The notes below the pieces were generated by a model. The model had not been told where the DNA came from and did not search any database. It worked only from the letters and a program-made list of their open reading frames with translations. From contig JBFHER010000021.1 of the NCBI GenBank assembly GCA_041584055.1, positions 1-23,685 of the forward strand: a stretch of 23,685 nucleotides of DNA. The letters are read 5' to 3'. Both the position numbers and the translations under genes were made by a program. Position 1 is the first letter of the stretch, and each line of letters starts with the position of its first letter. Shown in pieces: positions 15,103-22,836 of the stretch. This DNA is from JBFHER01 sp041584055 (GTDB taxonomy: Bacteria > Bacteroidota > Bacteroidia > Bacteroidales > UBA5342).

Positions 15103-16194
15103 ATGTTTCTGTTCTTCATCGCCATATATCTGGGGTATTTTACATGCTTGCATTTCTATTTTTATGGATGGAAAAAGCTTTCTAGCTTTGAGTCGGAATC
15201 AAAAAAATATACGGCGCTGAGCGTTATCATTCCTTTTAAGGATGAAGGGAATCATTTGCATGAATTAATAGGGTGTCTTAAAAAACAATCGCTTCCGGAA
15301 AACTTCTATAGATTAATATTTGTGGATGATCATTCAGTGGATACCGGTGTGGAGTTGATCCTTGCATTTCAAAAGGAATTTGGGAATGTTTGTCTTGTTA
15401 AGAATGAAGGAAAGGGGAAAAAAGCAGCCATTCAAACTGGGCTTTCCAAAGCAAATTCAGATTACATTCTGACCCTGGATGCGGATATTCAAGTTTCAAA
15501 ACTCCATCTTGAAACCATCTCACAGTATATCAGCTTACATGCTCCGGATCTGCTTATTGGACCTGTATCCTTTGCTTCTAATGCGGCTTCATTTTTTGCT
15601 CATTTTCAAGGTCTGGAGTTTCAAAGTCTGGCAGTTTCAACCGCGGCATGTGTACATTGGAACAGACCCATAATGTGCAATGGCGCAAACCTGGTGTTTA
15701 ACAGGAAAAAATTGAAAGATGATTATTTGAGTATTGTAAAAAGCGACCTTTTATCCGGGGATGATATGTTCCTTTTGGAATACGCGAAGCGTCATCAATG
15801 GAAGATTGATTATCTTAAAAATAAAAATGCAATTGCATGGATACAGCCTCTGGATATACGATCGTTCTTCAGACAGCGTAAAAGATGGTCTTCAAAGGCC
15901 TTGCATTACAGAGATCCGGATATTATAATCTCAGGGGTCTTGGTGGCACTCTTCAATTTGACATTAATTGTAAATATTGCTTTTGCTTTTGGGGATCATA
16001 AATGGGGGCTGTTACTTTTAGTACTGCTCCTGGTAAAACTTGTGGCAGAAGGTGCTTTGTTAATCGCATCGGGTGAATTTTTCCAAACGCGAAAAAGTAT
16101 GCCCTATCTCCCTTTTGTGGTATTGTTAGTCCCCTTTTATGTGGTGTTTACAATGGTGGGGTCCATATTTATTCCTGCTGATTGGCGAAATTAG
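15103..16194 (+). CDS. Membrane-anchored family 2 glycosyltransferase
   Basis: A 363-aa enzyme transferring a sugar from a nucleotide-sugar donor at the inner membrane. Residues 2-20 form an N-terminal membrane segment. The GT-A catalytic domain runs from about 38 to 265: VIIPFKDEGN (41-50), the DAD metal motif (126-128), GDD (219-221) as catalytic-base region, and QRKRW (258-262) like the QxxRW motif of processive enzymes. Three further hydrophobic segments occupy about 275-355. The layout suits polysaccharide or glycolipid synthesis. It starts on the base after the preceding stop codon, so translation is likely coupled. The acceptor is unknown. Confidence 0.88.
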   Translation: MFLFFIAIYLGYFTCLHFYFYGWKKLSSFESESKKYTALSVIIPFKDEGNHLHELIGCLKKQSLPENFYRLIFVDDHSVDTGVELILAFQKEFGNVCLVKNEGKGKKAAIQTGLSKANSDYILTLDADIQVSKLHLETISQYISLHAPDLLIGPVSFASNAASFFAHFQGLEFQSLAVSTAACVHWNRPIMCNGANLVFNRKKLKDDYLSIVKSDLLSGDDMFLLEYAKRHQWKIDYLKNKNAIAWIQPLDIRSFFRQRKRWSSKALHYRDPDIIISGVLVALFNLTLIVNIAFAFGDHKWGLLLLVLLLVKLVAEGALLIASGEFFQTRKSMPYLPFVVLLVPFYVVFTMVGSIFIPADWRN

Positions 16195-16265
16195 TTTAAG
16201 TTTTTTTTAATTTTTAAGTCTCCCCTTTTTTGAACATATTTGCAGTTGCACTTTAAAGATCTCAC

Positions 16266-17912
16266 ATGGAAAAAGAATCACTGCCTAAGTTGCTTAAAAA
16301 GAGCTTAGAATCCAATTGGAACAGGAATGTTTTTTCAGATTACCATCAATCTACGATGACCTATGCAGAATTGGGGGGCAAGATCGTGCTGCTGCATCAC
16401 TTATTTAAAGCGCTGGATGTAAAAAAAGGAGATAAGATTGCTTTGGTGGGCCGGAACATGTCGAGTTGGGCGACCGTTTATCTTGCAACAGTCACCTATG
16501 GTGCCGTGATTGTTCCCATATTGCCTGATTTCAATACCAGTGACATACATCACATTGTAAATCATTCGGATGCGCGGTTGCTTTTCACAACTGATAACAT
16601 CTATGATAAAATTGATGAGACAAAGATGCCTGATATTTGCGGGATTTTGTCACTTGAAGGATTTGTCGCTCTGGTGGACAATTGCAAAGGGAAACTGATT
16701 GATTCCGTAAAAAAAACACATAAAACCTTTGGTGAAAAGTCCATTCTTATTGATGATGTTAAGTTTGAATCGGTTCATCTGGAGGACCTGGCAGTCATTT
16801 CCTATACCTCCGGGACTTCTGGATTTTCAAAAGGAGTGATGTTGTCACACAGAAGTATCTGGTCTAATGCACGCATTGGCTGGGATATTAATATAGACTT
16901 ACGTCCAGGAGATCGCATTGTGTCATTTTTACCTTTGGCGCACGCTTATGGATGCTTGTTTGAATTTCTGACGCCTGTGCTTATGGGGTGTCACATTACT
17001 TTTCTAACCCGAACTCCATCCCCAAGGATCATTACACAGGCTTTTCAGGAGATTAAGCCAAAACTTGTTTTGGCGGTTCCGCTGATCATCGAGAAGATCT
17101 ACAAGAAGCAGATTGTTCCGGCCATTGATAAAAAAACAATGCGTTTGATTATGAAGGTCCCCGTAATTAACTCACAGGTGTTTAAAAAAATTAATCAGAA
17201 GCTGACCACTGTTTTTGGCGGTGAGTTTCAGCAGGTGATTGTTGGCGGTGCTGCTCTAAATAAAGATGTTGAGTATTTTTTACGTAAGATTGGATTTCGA
17301 TTTACCATCGGATACGGTATGACTGAGTGTGGACCGCTGATCAGTTATTCCGATTGGAAAAATCATGTTTTGGGATCAGCAGGAAAAGTTGTTGTAAGAA
17401 TGGAAGCGAGGGTGGATTCTCCAAATCCACTCACTATTCCAGGAGAAATTCTGGTGAAAGGTGACAATGTGATGGATGGCTATTACAAAAATGAAGATGC
17501 AACAAGAGAGGTTCTGTCGAAAGATGGATGGCTGCGCACAGGAGATCTTGGTGTTATCGATGAAAATAATATTATTTATATAAGGGGGAGAAGCAAGAAT
17601 ATGATATTGGGACCCAGTGGTCAAAATATCTACCCCGAAGAAATAGAGGCAAAGCTAAGCAGCATGCCTTATGTGCAGGAATGTGTGGTGCGCGAAAAGA
17701 ATGGCAAACTGGAGGCACTTGTATATGCTGATTATGAGGCTGCAGATTCAGAAAAATTAGGTGAAAAGGAGTTAAATGTAATTATGAAGGAAAATTTGCT
17801 TGTGCTTAACAAGGAACTGCCCAATTACATGAATGTAGCGAGGATAGAACTCTATCCTGAAGAATTTAAGAAAACGCCTAAGAAAAGCATCAAACGCTAC
17901 TTGTACACATAA
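16266..17912 (+). CDS. AMP-forming acyl-CoA synthetase (long-chain fatty acid ligase type)
   Basis: A 548-aa ANL-superfamily enzyme that activates a carboxylic acid as acyl-AMP and joins it to CoA. The P-loop YTSGTSGFSKG is at 180-190, GYGMTECGP (about 353-361) is the A5 motif, RTGDLG (about 421-426) is the A7 hinge region, and the C-terminal KKTPKKSIKRYLYT carries the expected catalytic lysine. The overall pattern resembles FadD-type long-chain ligases, although it is shorter than 600-residue AMP-binding proteins of the same clade. It lies 14 bp before ispD and 71 bp after the glycosyltransferase gene. The substrate acid cannot be told from sequence alone. Confidence 0.9.
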   Translation: MEKESLPKLLKKSLESNWNRNVFSDYHQSTMTYAELGGKIVLLHHLFKALDVKKGDKIALVGRNMSSWATVYLATVTYGAVIVPILPDFNTSDIHHIVNHSDARLLFTTDNIYDKIDETKMPDICGILSLEGFVALVDNCKGKLIDSVKKTHKTFGEKSILIDDVKFESVHLEDLAVISYTSGTSGFSKGVMLSHRSIWSNARIGWDINIDLRPGDRIVSFLPLAHAYGCLFEFLTPVLMGCHITFLTRTPSPRIITQAFQEIKPKLVLAVPLIIEKIYKKQIVPAIDKKTMRLIMKVPVINSQVFKKINQKLTTVFGGEFQQVIVGGAALNKDVEYFLRKIGFRFTIGYGMTECGPLISYSDWKNHVLGSAGKVVVRMEARVDSPNPLTIPGEILVKGDNVMDGYYKNEDATREVLSKDGWLRTGDLGVIDENNIIYIRGRSKNMILGPSGQNIYPEEIEAKLSSMPYVQECVVREKNGKLEALVYADYEAADSEKLGEKELNVIMKENLLVLNKELPNYMNVARIELYPEEFKKTPKKSIKRYLYT

Positions 17913-17926
17913 AGATTTTTAAAAGA

Positions 17927-18595
17927 ATGAAACGATACGTAATTATTGTCGCCGGAGGTTCAGGACAAAGAATGGGGTCAGAAGTACCGAAACAGTTTTT
18001 GTTGCTTGGCGATAAACCGGTGCTGATGCATACCATCAATCTGTTTTTAAATTTTGATTCGAAAATGGATGTCATTCTTGTTTTGCCTGAAGTTCAAAAA
18101 GAAAACTGGCTAAACCTTTGTGGAAAGTATCATTTTAAACGTCCCTATCGAATTGCTTTTGGCGGAAAGACGCGTTTCCATTCCGTGAAAAATGGGTTGG
18201 CTTTGGTGGATGAACCCGGCGTAATCGGAATACATGATGGTGTGCGACCTTTTGTGAGCATTGATACCATTACGCAGGTATATAAGAAAGCGGAACTGTT
18301 TGGCGCAGCAATCCCGATCCGTGACATGCATGAGTCTTTGCGCTTTGCCAATAACAGCACCAATTATTCTGTAAATCGTGATAATTTGAAGATTGTACAG
18401 ACGCCTCAGGTATTTACTTCAGAAGTTATTTTGGCGGCATACGATAAACCTTACAGCGAAGAATTTACTGATGACGCCACTGTTGTTGAACGAAATGGTG
18501 TTAAGTTAGTGCTTGTGGAAGGAAACCGTGAAAATATCAAGCTGACAACTCCGTTTGACTTTAAGATCGGCGAAGTTCTGGTGCGGGGAGAGTAA
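17927..18595 (+). CDS. ispD: 2-C-methyl-D-erythritol 4-phosphate cytidylyltransferase
   Basis: A 222-aa cytoplasmic enzyme of the MEP isoprenoid pathway; it joins CTP and MEP to give CDP-ME and diphosphate. The N-terminal signature VAGGSGQRMGSEVPKQF contains the CTP-binding loop with the catalytic Arg and Lys. IHDGVRPFVS replaces the proteobacterial VHDAARP motif, QTPQVF and FTDDATVVE are present, and GNRENIKLTTPFDF closes the fold. Length is normal. It is the last gene of the four-gene plus-strand run and converges on the RHH gene with 14 bp between stops. Confidence 0.95.
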   Translation: MKRYVIIVAGGSGQRMGSEVPKQFLLLGDKPVLMHTINLFLNFDSKMDVILVLPEVQKENWLNLCGKYHFKRPYRIAFGGKTRFHSVKNGLALVDEPGVIGIHDGVRPFVSIDTITQVYKKAELFGAAIPIRDMHESLRFANNSTNYSVNRDNLKIVQTPQVFTSEVILAAYDKPYSEEFTDDATVVERNGVKLVLVEGNRENIKLTTPFDFKIGEVLVRGE

Positions 18596-18609
18596 AGCTC
18601 AGACCATAT

Positions 18610-18795
18610 TTACAAAGTCTTTTTTTCATCTGTTTTTCCGTTTTGTGATTTCAATCGTTTCGCATCCTTCAAACTTTTGTGAATCATCCATTCAAGTTGT
18701 CCATTAACGCTACGAAATTCGTCATCCGCCCATTTCTCAATGAGTTTAAACGTTTCAGGATCGATGCGTAGAACAAAGTTCTTTTTTTTAGCCAT
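18610..18795 (-). CDS. Arc-like ribbon-helix-helix protein
   Basis: A 61-aa basic protein with the Arc/MetJ ribbon-helix-helix pattern: DNA-contacting strand KNFVLRID (5-12), helix A ETFKLIEKWADDEF, turn RSVNG and helix B QLEWMIHKSLKDA, then a charged tail. RHH proteins bind DNA as dimers at short inverted or direct repeats. It follows the SPFH gene by 25 bp on the same strand, a pairing that recurs in other bacteria as far as I recall. It may repress its own operon at the inverted repeat 19677-19697, or regulate elsewhere. Confidence 0.85.
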   Translation of the reverse strand: MAKKKNFVLRIDPETFKLIEKWADDEFRSVNGQLEWMIHKSLKDAKRLKSQNGKTDEKKTL

Positions 18796-18820
18796 GGAAG
18801 CGGAAAGACGATTTTTAAAA

Positions 18821-19675
18821 TTAAGCGTTTAAAGTGCCGGCATTAATAACAGGTACAACTTCTTTGTCGCCGCAGAGTACAACCATAAGATTACTCACCA
18901 TGGATGCTTTTTTATCTTCATCAAATTCGATGATGTTATCATCCGACAAACGTTGCAAGGCATCTTCAACCATTAGGACAGCACCCTCAACAATTTTTTT
19001 ACGGGCTGCGACGATGGCAACTGCCTGTTGGCGTTTAAGCATGGAACTAGCAATCTCCGGCGCATATGCCAGGTATCCGATGCGGGCTTCCATAACCGCA
19101 ATGCCTGCAATTGCAAGCCGCTCGGTTATTTCGTGCTCCAATGCATCATTAACTTCATCCATACCGGAGCGTAGGGTTACTTCTGTCTGATCATCATCAA
19201 AATTATCATAAGAATATGATCCTGAGAGTTTTCGCACCGCAGCATCTGTTTGAACACGCACAAATTCTTCGTAATGATCAACATCAAATGCAGCCTTAAA
19301 TGTGTCCTGTACCTTCCAGACGAGAATCACACTAATTAAAATGGGATTTCCAATTTTGTCGTTTACCTTCAGATGATCACTGTTAAAATTCCTTGCCCTC
19401 AGTGAGATGCGTTGCTTGGAGTAGAAGGGATTGGCCCAGAAGAGCCCGTTATCCTTAACCGTACCTTTATATGCACCAAAGAGTACCAATACTTTGGAGC
19501 TGTTTGGATTGACAATGAAAAATCCACCCCAAATAATGATGATTACCGGAATTAAAGTCAATAGGATCAGCAAGTGCGCAAAAACTATTCCTAAAACTGT
19601 AACGGCAATTAATGCTATTAAAATCATTAACATGACGTAACCATTGTTTGGCTTAATCGTTTTTTCTGTCTTCAT
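18821..19675 (-). CDS. SPFH/Band-7 (stomatin-like) membrane protein
   Basis: The 284-aa product has a short cytoplasmic N-terminus, two closely spaced hydrophobic segments (about 13-31 and 34-54), and an SPFH domain at about 55-220 that starts FFIVNPNSSKVLVLFGAYKGTV and includes ILVWKVQDTFKAAFDVD. A C-terminal helical part (205-255, rich in A, K, E and R) would support oligomer rings. Such proteins form membrane microdomain scaffolds and often control proteases or other membrane enzymes. No NfeD-like or FtsH partner is nearby, so it is not a classic HflK/HflC or NfeD-stomatin pair. It is the first gene of a two-gene operon with the RHH gene. Confidence 0.9.
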   Translation of the reverse strand: MKTEKTIKPNNGYVMLMILIALIAVTVLGIVFAHLLILLTLIPVIIIIWGGFFIVNPNSSKVLVLFGAYKGTVKDNGLFWANPFYSKQRISLRARNFNSDHLKVNDKIGNPILISVILVWKVQDTFKAAFDVDHYEEFVRVQTDAAVRKLSGSYSYDNFDDDQTEVTLRSGMDEVNDALEHEITERLAIAGIAVMEARIGYLAYAPEIASSMLKRQQAVAIVAARKKIVEGAVLMVEDALQRLSDDNIIEFDEDKKASMVSNLMVVLCGDKEVVPVINAGTLNA

Positions 19676-19676
19676 A

Positions 19677-19697
19677 GTGATATTAAATTAGTATCAC
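19677..19697. promoter_or_regulatory. Inverted repeat at the start of the SPFH-RHH operon
   Basis: GTGATA (19677-19682) and TATCAC (19692-19697) are perfect arms nine bases apart, one base before the SPFH start codon. The position fits an operator or 5' leader hairpin for the operon. The RHH protein is a natural candidate ligand; this is inference. Confidence 0.45.
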
Positions 19698-19838
19698 AAT
19701 AATACGATATTTTAATATAAAAGTCAAATAAATAACGCTTACTCATTAAAAATACTGGTTGCCTGTAGGAGTGCTTGTTAGTCTGTTTTTATTTGGGTTG
19801 ACTTGTATTTGGTTAATTGATAGTGAGATGCGTATAAT

Positions 19839-19934
19839 TGTAAATAGGAATGTCACATTGATGTAACACCTATTTCTTGCCAATGTAACTTGTGCTTAGC
19901 TCTACTGTAATACCTGGTGTCTAAAATTGTAGTG
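19839..19934. promoter_or_regulatory. TGTA array with 22-bp spacing, likely regulator-binding sites
   Basis: TGTA begins at 19839, 19862, 19884, 19906 and 19928, spacings of 23, 22, 22 and 22 bp. The words are TGTAAAT, TGTAACA, TGTAACT, TGTAATA and TGTAGTG. TGTCACA at 19851 sits exactly 11 bp before the second. Two-turn spacing of direct repeats is the arrangement bound by LytTR-type regulators, and 7-bp words at 11-bp spacing resemble Pho-box half-sites. It ends 36 bp before the ATG of the 43-codon ORF. The regulator is not known. Confidence 0.5.
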
Positions 19935-19970
19935 TGATTTAAAACAACACATAATATTTTGAAACAGGTA

Positions 19971-20102
19971 ATGAGACAAGTAATTTTTATCGCTTTGATA
20001 ACGCTTTTAGCAACTCATTTTTCTACATCCCAAACAATAATAAAAGGCAATGTAAAAGAAAAGAGTGGCAACAACGAAGTGCCTCTTCTCTTTGCAAATT
20101 AA
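19971..20102 (+). pseudogene. Truncated N-terminus of a secreted/outer-membrane receptor-like protein
   Basis: The 43-codon frame gives a signal peptide (MRQVIFIALITLLATHFSTS, cut likely before Q) and then TIIKGNVKEKSGNNEVPLLFAN. This matches the opening of the carboxypeptidase-regulatory-like domain found at the N-terminus of many Bacteroidota TonB-dependent receptors and surface proteins, where the usual continuation after FAN is V plus a second strand. Here TAA follows at once and no other frame continues the domain, so the rest of the gene seems deleted. A short secreted peptide gene is the alternative. Its upstream region keeps the phased array described above. Confidence 0.55.
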
Positions 20103-20132
20103 ATAAACGATTGACTAAATTGAAAGATAAAA

Positions 20133-20188
20133 GGAGAAAGCGGCTTGGGAAAGGGAGATCCGTCCCTTTACAAGCCAACTCTTTCTCC
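20133..20188. repeat. Long imperfect hairpin after the truncated ORF
   Basis: Three stem blocks pair in order: GGAGAAAG (20133-20140) with CTTTCTCC (20181-20188), GGCTTG (20142-20147) with CAAGCC (20171-20176), and AAGGGA (20151-20156) with TCCCTT (20163-20168), with small internal loops and a six-base end loop. No T tract follows, so it is not a standard terminator. It could be a structured RNA, an mRNA-stabilising element or the body of a small palindromic mobile element. Confidence 0.65.
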
Positions 20189-20233
20189 TCATTGTTGTTT
20201 TAAGTTGCTAAGCTGTTAAAGCGTTAACGGCAG

Positions 20234-20266
20234 AGACATCTCCCTAATAGCGGGAGATGTCTTTTA
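20234..20266 (+). terminator. Strong intrinsic terminator before the orphan response regulator
   Basis: AGACATCTCCC (20234-20244) and GGGAGATGTCT (20252-20262) form a perfect 11-bp stem with a 7-nt loop, followed by TTTTAATTT. It ends transcription coming from the truncated ORF side and leaves about 30 bp before the next gene. Confidence 0.88.
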
Positions 20267-20272
20267 ATTTAT

Positions 20273-20280
20273 TATTTTTG
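20273..20280 (+). promoter_or_regulatory. Possible -7 element for the OmpR-family regulator gene
   Basis: TATTTTTG matches TAnnTTTG exactly, 16 bases before the ATG at 20297. The expected -33 position falls inside the terminator stem and has no TTTG, so promoter activity is uncertain. Confidence 0.4.
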
Positions 20281-20296
20281 TTAATAATCTAAAATT

Positions 20297-20986
20297 ATGG
20301 AGGAATATAAAATTTTAGTTGTAGATGATGAAGAGGACCTTTGCGAGATTCTTCAGTTTAATTTGGAAAGTGAAGGGTTTTATGTGGAAACGGCTTTTTC
20401 TGCCGAAGATGCATTGAAAAAAGAGATCACTCAGTTTGACTTGTTGCTTTTGGATGTGATGATGGGGGGTATGTCAGGTTTTAAAATGGCAAGTATTTTA
20501 CGAAAAGATATTAATACACGAAAAACGCCAATAATTTTCTTAACGGCGAAAGACTCAGAAAATGATACCTTAACAGGATTTACCTTAGGGGCGGATGATT
20601 ACATTTCGAAACCTTTTTCAATTAAAGAGGTGGTAGCTCGTGTAAAGGCCGTGCTGCGTCGTGTAAGAGAAAAAACGGTTGAAGAAGTACCGGAAATTGT
20701 TGTGTTTGAGAATTTACAGCTCAATGTGAATGAAAAGAAGGTGAAGATGGATGAAGAGCCGGTCAACTTGACAAAAAAGGAATTTGAGATCTTAAAGTTG
20801 TTTTTGGAAAATCAGGGACGTGTATTCTCGAGGGATGAGATTTTAACGCGCGTTTGGAAAAACGAGGCATATGTGCTGGATCGCACAATCGATGTAAACA
20901 TTACACGATTACGTAAAAAAATTGGGGAATATGGAAAGAACATTGTCACCCGCCTTGGTTACGGTTATTGTTTCGAGGTTAACTAA
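20297..20986 (+). CDS. OmpR/PhoB-family response regulator, no adjacent kinase
   Basis: A 229-aa two-component regulator. The receiver domain (4-122) has acidic DD at 10-11, phosphoacceptor Asp53, Thr83 and Lys105 (SKPF). The C-terminal winged helix (about 135-229) has LTKKEFEILKLFLENQGRVFSRDEIL, a recognition-helix region RTIDVNITRLRKKIG, and the closing wing GYGYCFEVN. Length is normal. No sensor kinase lies on either side, so it is an orphan in this window. It is isolated from upstream transcription by the terminator at 20234-20266. Its target genes are unknown; the phased array nearby is one candidate. Confidence 0.93.
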   Translation: MEEYKILVVDDEEDLCEILQFNLESEGFYVETAFSAEDALKKEITQFDLLLLDVMMGGMSGFKMASILRKDINTRKTPIIFLTAKDSENDTLTGFTLGADDYISKPFSIKEVVARVKAVLRRVREKTVEEVPEIVVFENLQLNVNEKKVKMDEEPVNLTKKEFEILKLFLENQGRVFSRDEILTRVWKNEAYVLDRTIDVNITRLRKKIGEYGKNIVTRLGYGYCFEVN

Positions 20987-21160
20987 TGACTTTGTGCTGA
21001 GGCCAAATTGTATGCATTGATTCCATGTACCCTATAATGCGTATGATGTGTGTCCTTTCTACAAATGGAAATGCATTTCTTTTTAGCTTCGGCATGTTAT
21101 GATTTATGCAGCAGAATGATGATGCGCTGACAATTTGCGACAGGCTTAGCTCATCAATGT

Positions 21161-21925
21161 TCAATCATTAAAAATCATGCTCAAACGATTGATTTGACTT
21201 GCAGCAAAAGCAGCACCAAAACCATTGTCGATATTCACCACTGTTACGCCATTGGCGCAAGAAGTTAACATGGTAAGCAGGGCTGATAAACCACCAAAGT
21301 TTGCGCCATAACCCACACTTGTTGGTACAGCAATAATAGGGACATCAACCAGACCGGCAACCACAGAGGCCAGAGCACCTTCCATACCTGCAATCACAAT
21401 GATGACGCGTGCCTTTTTTATTTCATCCATTTTGGCAAACAAACGATGGATGCCGGCGACGCCAACATCAGCGATCAGCTTGACTTTATTTCCAAGGGCT
21501 TCTGCTGTGACTTTGGCTTCTTCAGCAACCGGCAAATCTGCCGTTCCTGCTGTTATTATTGCAATCTCATGTTCTGTTTTTCGGACTGCGTCAACTTCAA
21601 AAAACACGGTTCTGGCCAGTTTGTTATAGTGAGCATCAGGACAGATTTCCTGAATGCGCTTTGCTTTTGCTTCATCGATTCTGGTCGCAAGCACGTTATG
21701 TCCACTGCTTTTCAATGCCTGAAAAATATCTGCCACCTGCTCTATGGATTTCGTTTCGCCATAGATCACCTCCGGATGCCCATTGCGCATGGCGCGATGA
21801 TTGTCTATCTTAGTGTGTCCAATGTCCTTAAAGGGTAACTCTTTTAATGCTTCAAAGGCTGTATCAGAACTAATAGAGCCTGTTTCCAGTTCCCGTAATA
21901 TTTTTTTTATTTGTTCTCTCGTCAT
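21161..21925 (-). CDS. larB: Nickel pincer cofactor biosynthesis protein LarB
   Basis: A 254-aa enzyme that carboxylates and hydrolyses nicotinic acid adenine dinucleotide to pyridinium-3,5-biscarboxylic acid mononucleotide, the first step of nickel-pincer cofactor synthesis. The C-terminal half (about 118-245) is a PurE/AIR-carboxylase-like domain: ITAGTADLPVAEEA, VGVAGIHRL, GMEGALASVVAGL, PTSVGYGANFGG. Cys223 in MLTSCANG fits the cysteine known to bond the pyridine ring, and VVNIDNGFGAA closes the fold. Length is normal. It is the last of larC-larE-larB on the minus strand, 98 bp after larE. Confidence 0.95.
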   Translation of the reverse strand: MTREQIKKILRELETGSISSDTAFEALKELPFKDIGHTKIDNHRAMRNGHPEVIYGETKSIEQVADIFQALKSSGHNVLATRIDEAKAKRIQEICPDAHYNKLARTVFFEVDAVRKTEHEIAIITAGTADLPVAEEAKVTAEALGNKVKLIADVGVAGIHRLFAKMDEIKKARVIIVIAGMEGALASVVAGLVDVPIIAVPTSVGYGANFGGLSALLTMLTSCANGVTVVNIDNGFGAAFAASQINRLSMIFND

Positions 21926-22023
21926 ATTGCAAAAAAAAAATTAAACTATCAGGCAAAAAATAATTAACTCGTTTGATTGCCCCAACTTTATCCCACCAAA
22001 CACTTTTTAACGCGCCAGAGGAT

Positions 22024-22836
22024 TTATTCCCAAATCGTTCTGTTCAAGCTTCCGGTTGTATACCCTTCCAGATCCAGCGTCACATAAAGATATCCACAAG
22101 CTTTTATTTTACGAATCAATTCTGTTCTTATTTCTTTTTTCAGGATTGTTTCAAATTCTTCTAAAGGGACTTCTATGCGGGCGATGGAATCGTGACTTCT
22201 CACCCTGCTTCCTTTGATTTGAAAGTGTCTGAGAACCTCCTCTGCAGCGTTAATCTTTTGGAGCTCTTCGGGTGTGATTTCTGTATCATATGGTATGCGT
22301 GATAAAAGACAGGCATAGGCAGGTTTATCCCAGGTTTCCAGATTCAGATCTTTGGACATTTTCCTGATCTCATCCTTTGTTATCTCCAGATCAAGGAATG
22401 GACTGATGATTTTAAGTTCTTGCAGGGCCTTCATTCCGGGGCGATAATCCCTTAAATCATCCTTGTTAGATCCTTCAATGATCGTTTTAAATCCGCTTTT
22501 CCGGGCATGCTTTATAATTGTGTTGAAAATGATTTGCTTACATAAATAGCAACGGTTGGATGGATTCTTTTTTATGGTTGAGGGGACTTCAAGATCAATG
22601 ACGTGATGCGGAATTCCATGCTTTGCCGTAAATGCCTTTGCTTCTTCAATCTCCCAGTCCGGAATGTATGGTGTATTGATGGAAATGGCAAGCATTTTTT
22701 CTGAAAGGACTGAGTGGGTTGCGTAAGCAAGCAAGGAGCTGTCAACGCCACCCGAAAATGCCACAGCAACGCTTTCCAATTGTTGAATGCGTTTAAGCAA
22801 ATCCGACAATGGTTGTTTTGATTTCTGGTCAGTCAA
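22024..22836 (-). CDS. larE: Pyridinium biscarboxylate sulfurtransferase LarE
   Basis: A PP-loop ATP-dependent enzyme that adenylates the pyridinium carboxylates and replaces them by thiocarboxylates. The start is chosen at TTG 22836, which overlaps the larC stop (TTGACTGA) and gives 270 aa, close to known LarE lengths; a frame open to 22938 would overlap larC by 110 bp. AFSGGVDSS (26-34) is the PP-loop. Cys96 and Cys99 (NRCYLC) and Cys176 (AYACLLSR) are present; Cys176 has the same number as the sacrificial cysteine of Lactiplantibacillus LarE. Three cysteines suggest an iron-sulfur-dependent variant like that reported for Thermotoga. Translation is probably coupled to larC. Confidence 0.9.
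   Translation of the reverse strand: MTDQKSKQPLSDLLKRIQQLESVAVAFSGGVDSSLLAYATHSVLSEKMLAISINTPYIPDWEIEEAKAFTAKHGIPHHVIDLEVPSTIKKNPSNRCYLCKQIIFNTIIKHARKSGFKTIIEGSNKDDLRDYRPGMKALQELKIISPFLDLEITKDEIRKMSKDLNLETWDKPAYACLLSRIPYDTEITPEELQKINAAEEVLRHFQIKGSRVRSHDSIARIEVPLEEFETILKKEIRTELIRKIKACGYLYVTLDLEGYTTGSLNRTIWE

Noticed and set aside
18610..19675. Toxin-antitoxin pair, RHH protein as antitoxin
   Set aside because: The partner is a 284-aa SPFH membrane protein, not a toxin family, and the order SPFH then RHH is unlike usual antitoxin-first operons.
19839..19934. Phased TGTA words as a CRISPR array
   Set aside because: Only a 4-5 bp core is shared; there are no conserved 25-40 bp repeats with unique spacers.
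20103..20210. Frameshifted continuation of the truncated receptor-like ORF
   Set aside because: The other frames give a basic, low-information peptide with no carboxypeptidase-regulatory or plug-domain pattern.
20979..21164. 61-codon minus-strand frame with a TTG start overlapping the larB stop codon
   Set aside because: It overlaps the regulator's 3' end, has an odd Cys/His/Met-rich composition and no recognisable family; the TTG overlap is probably chance.
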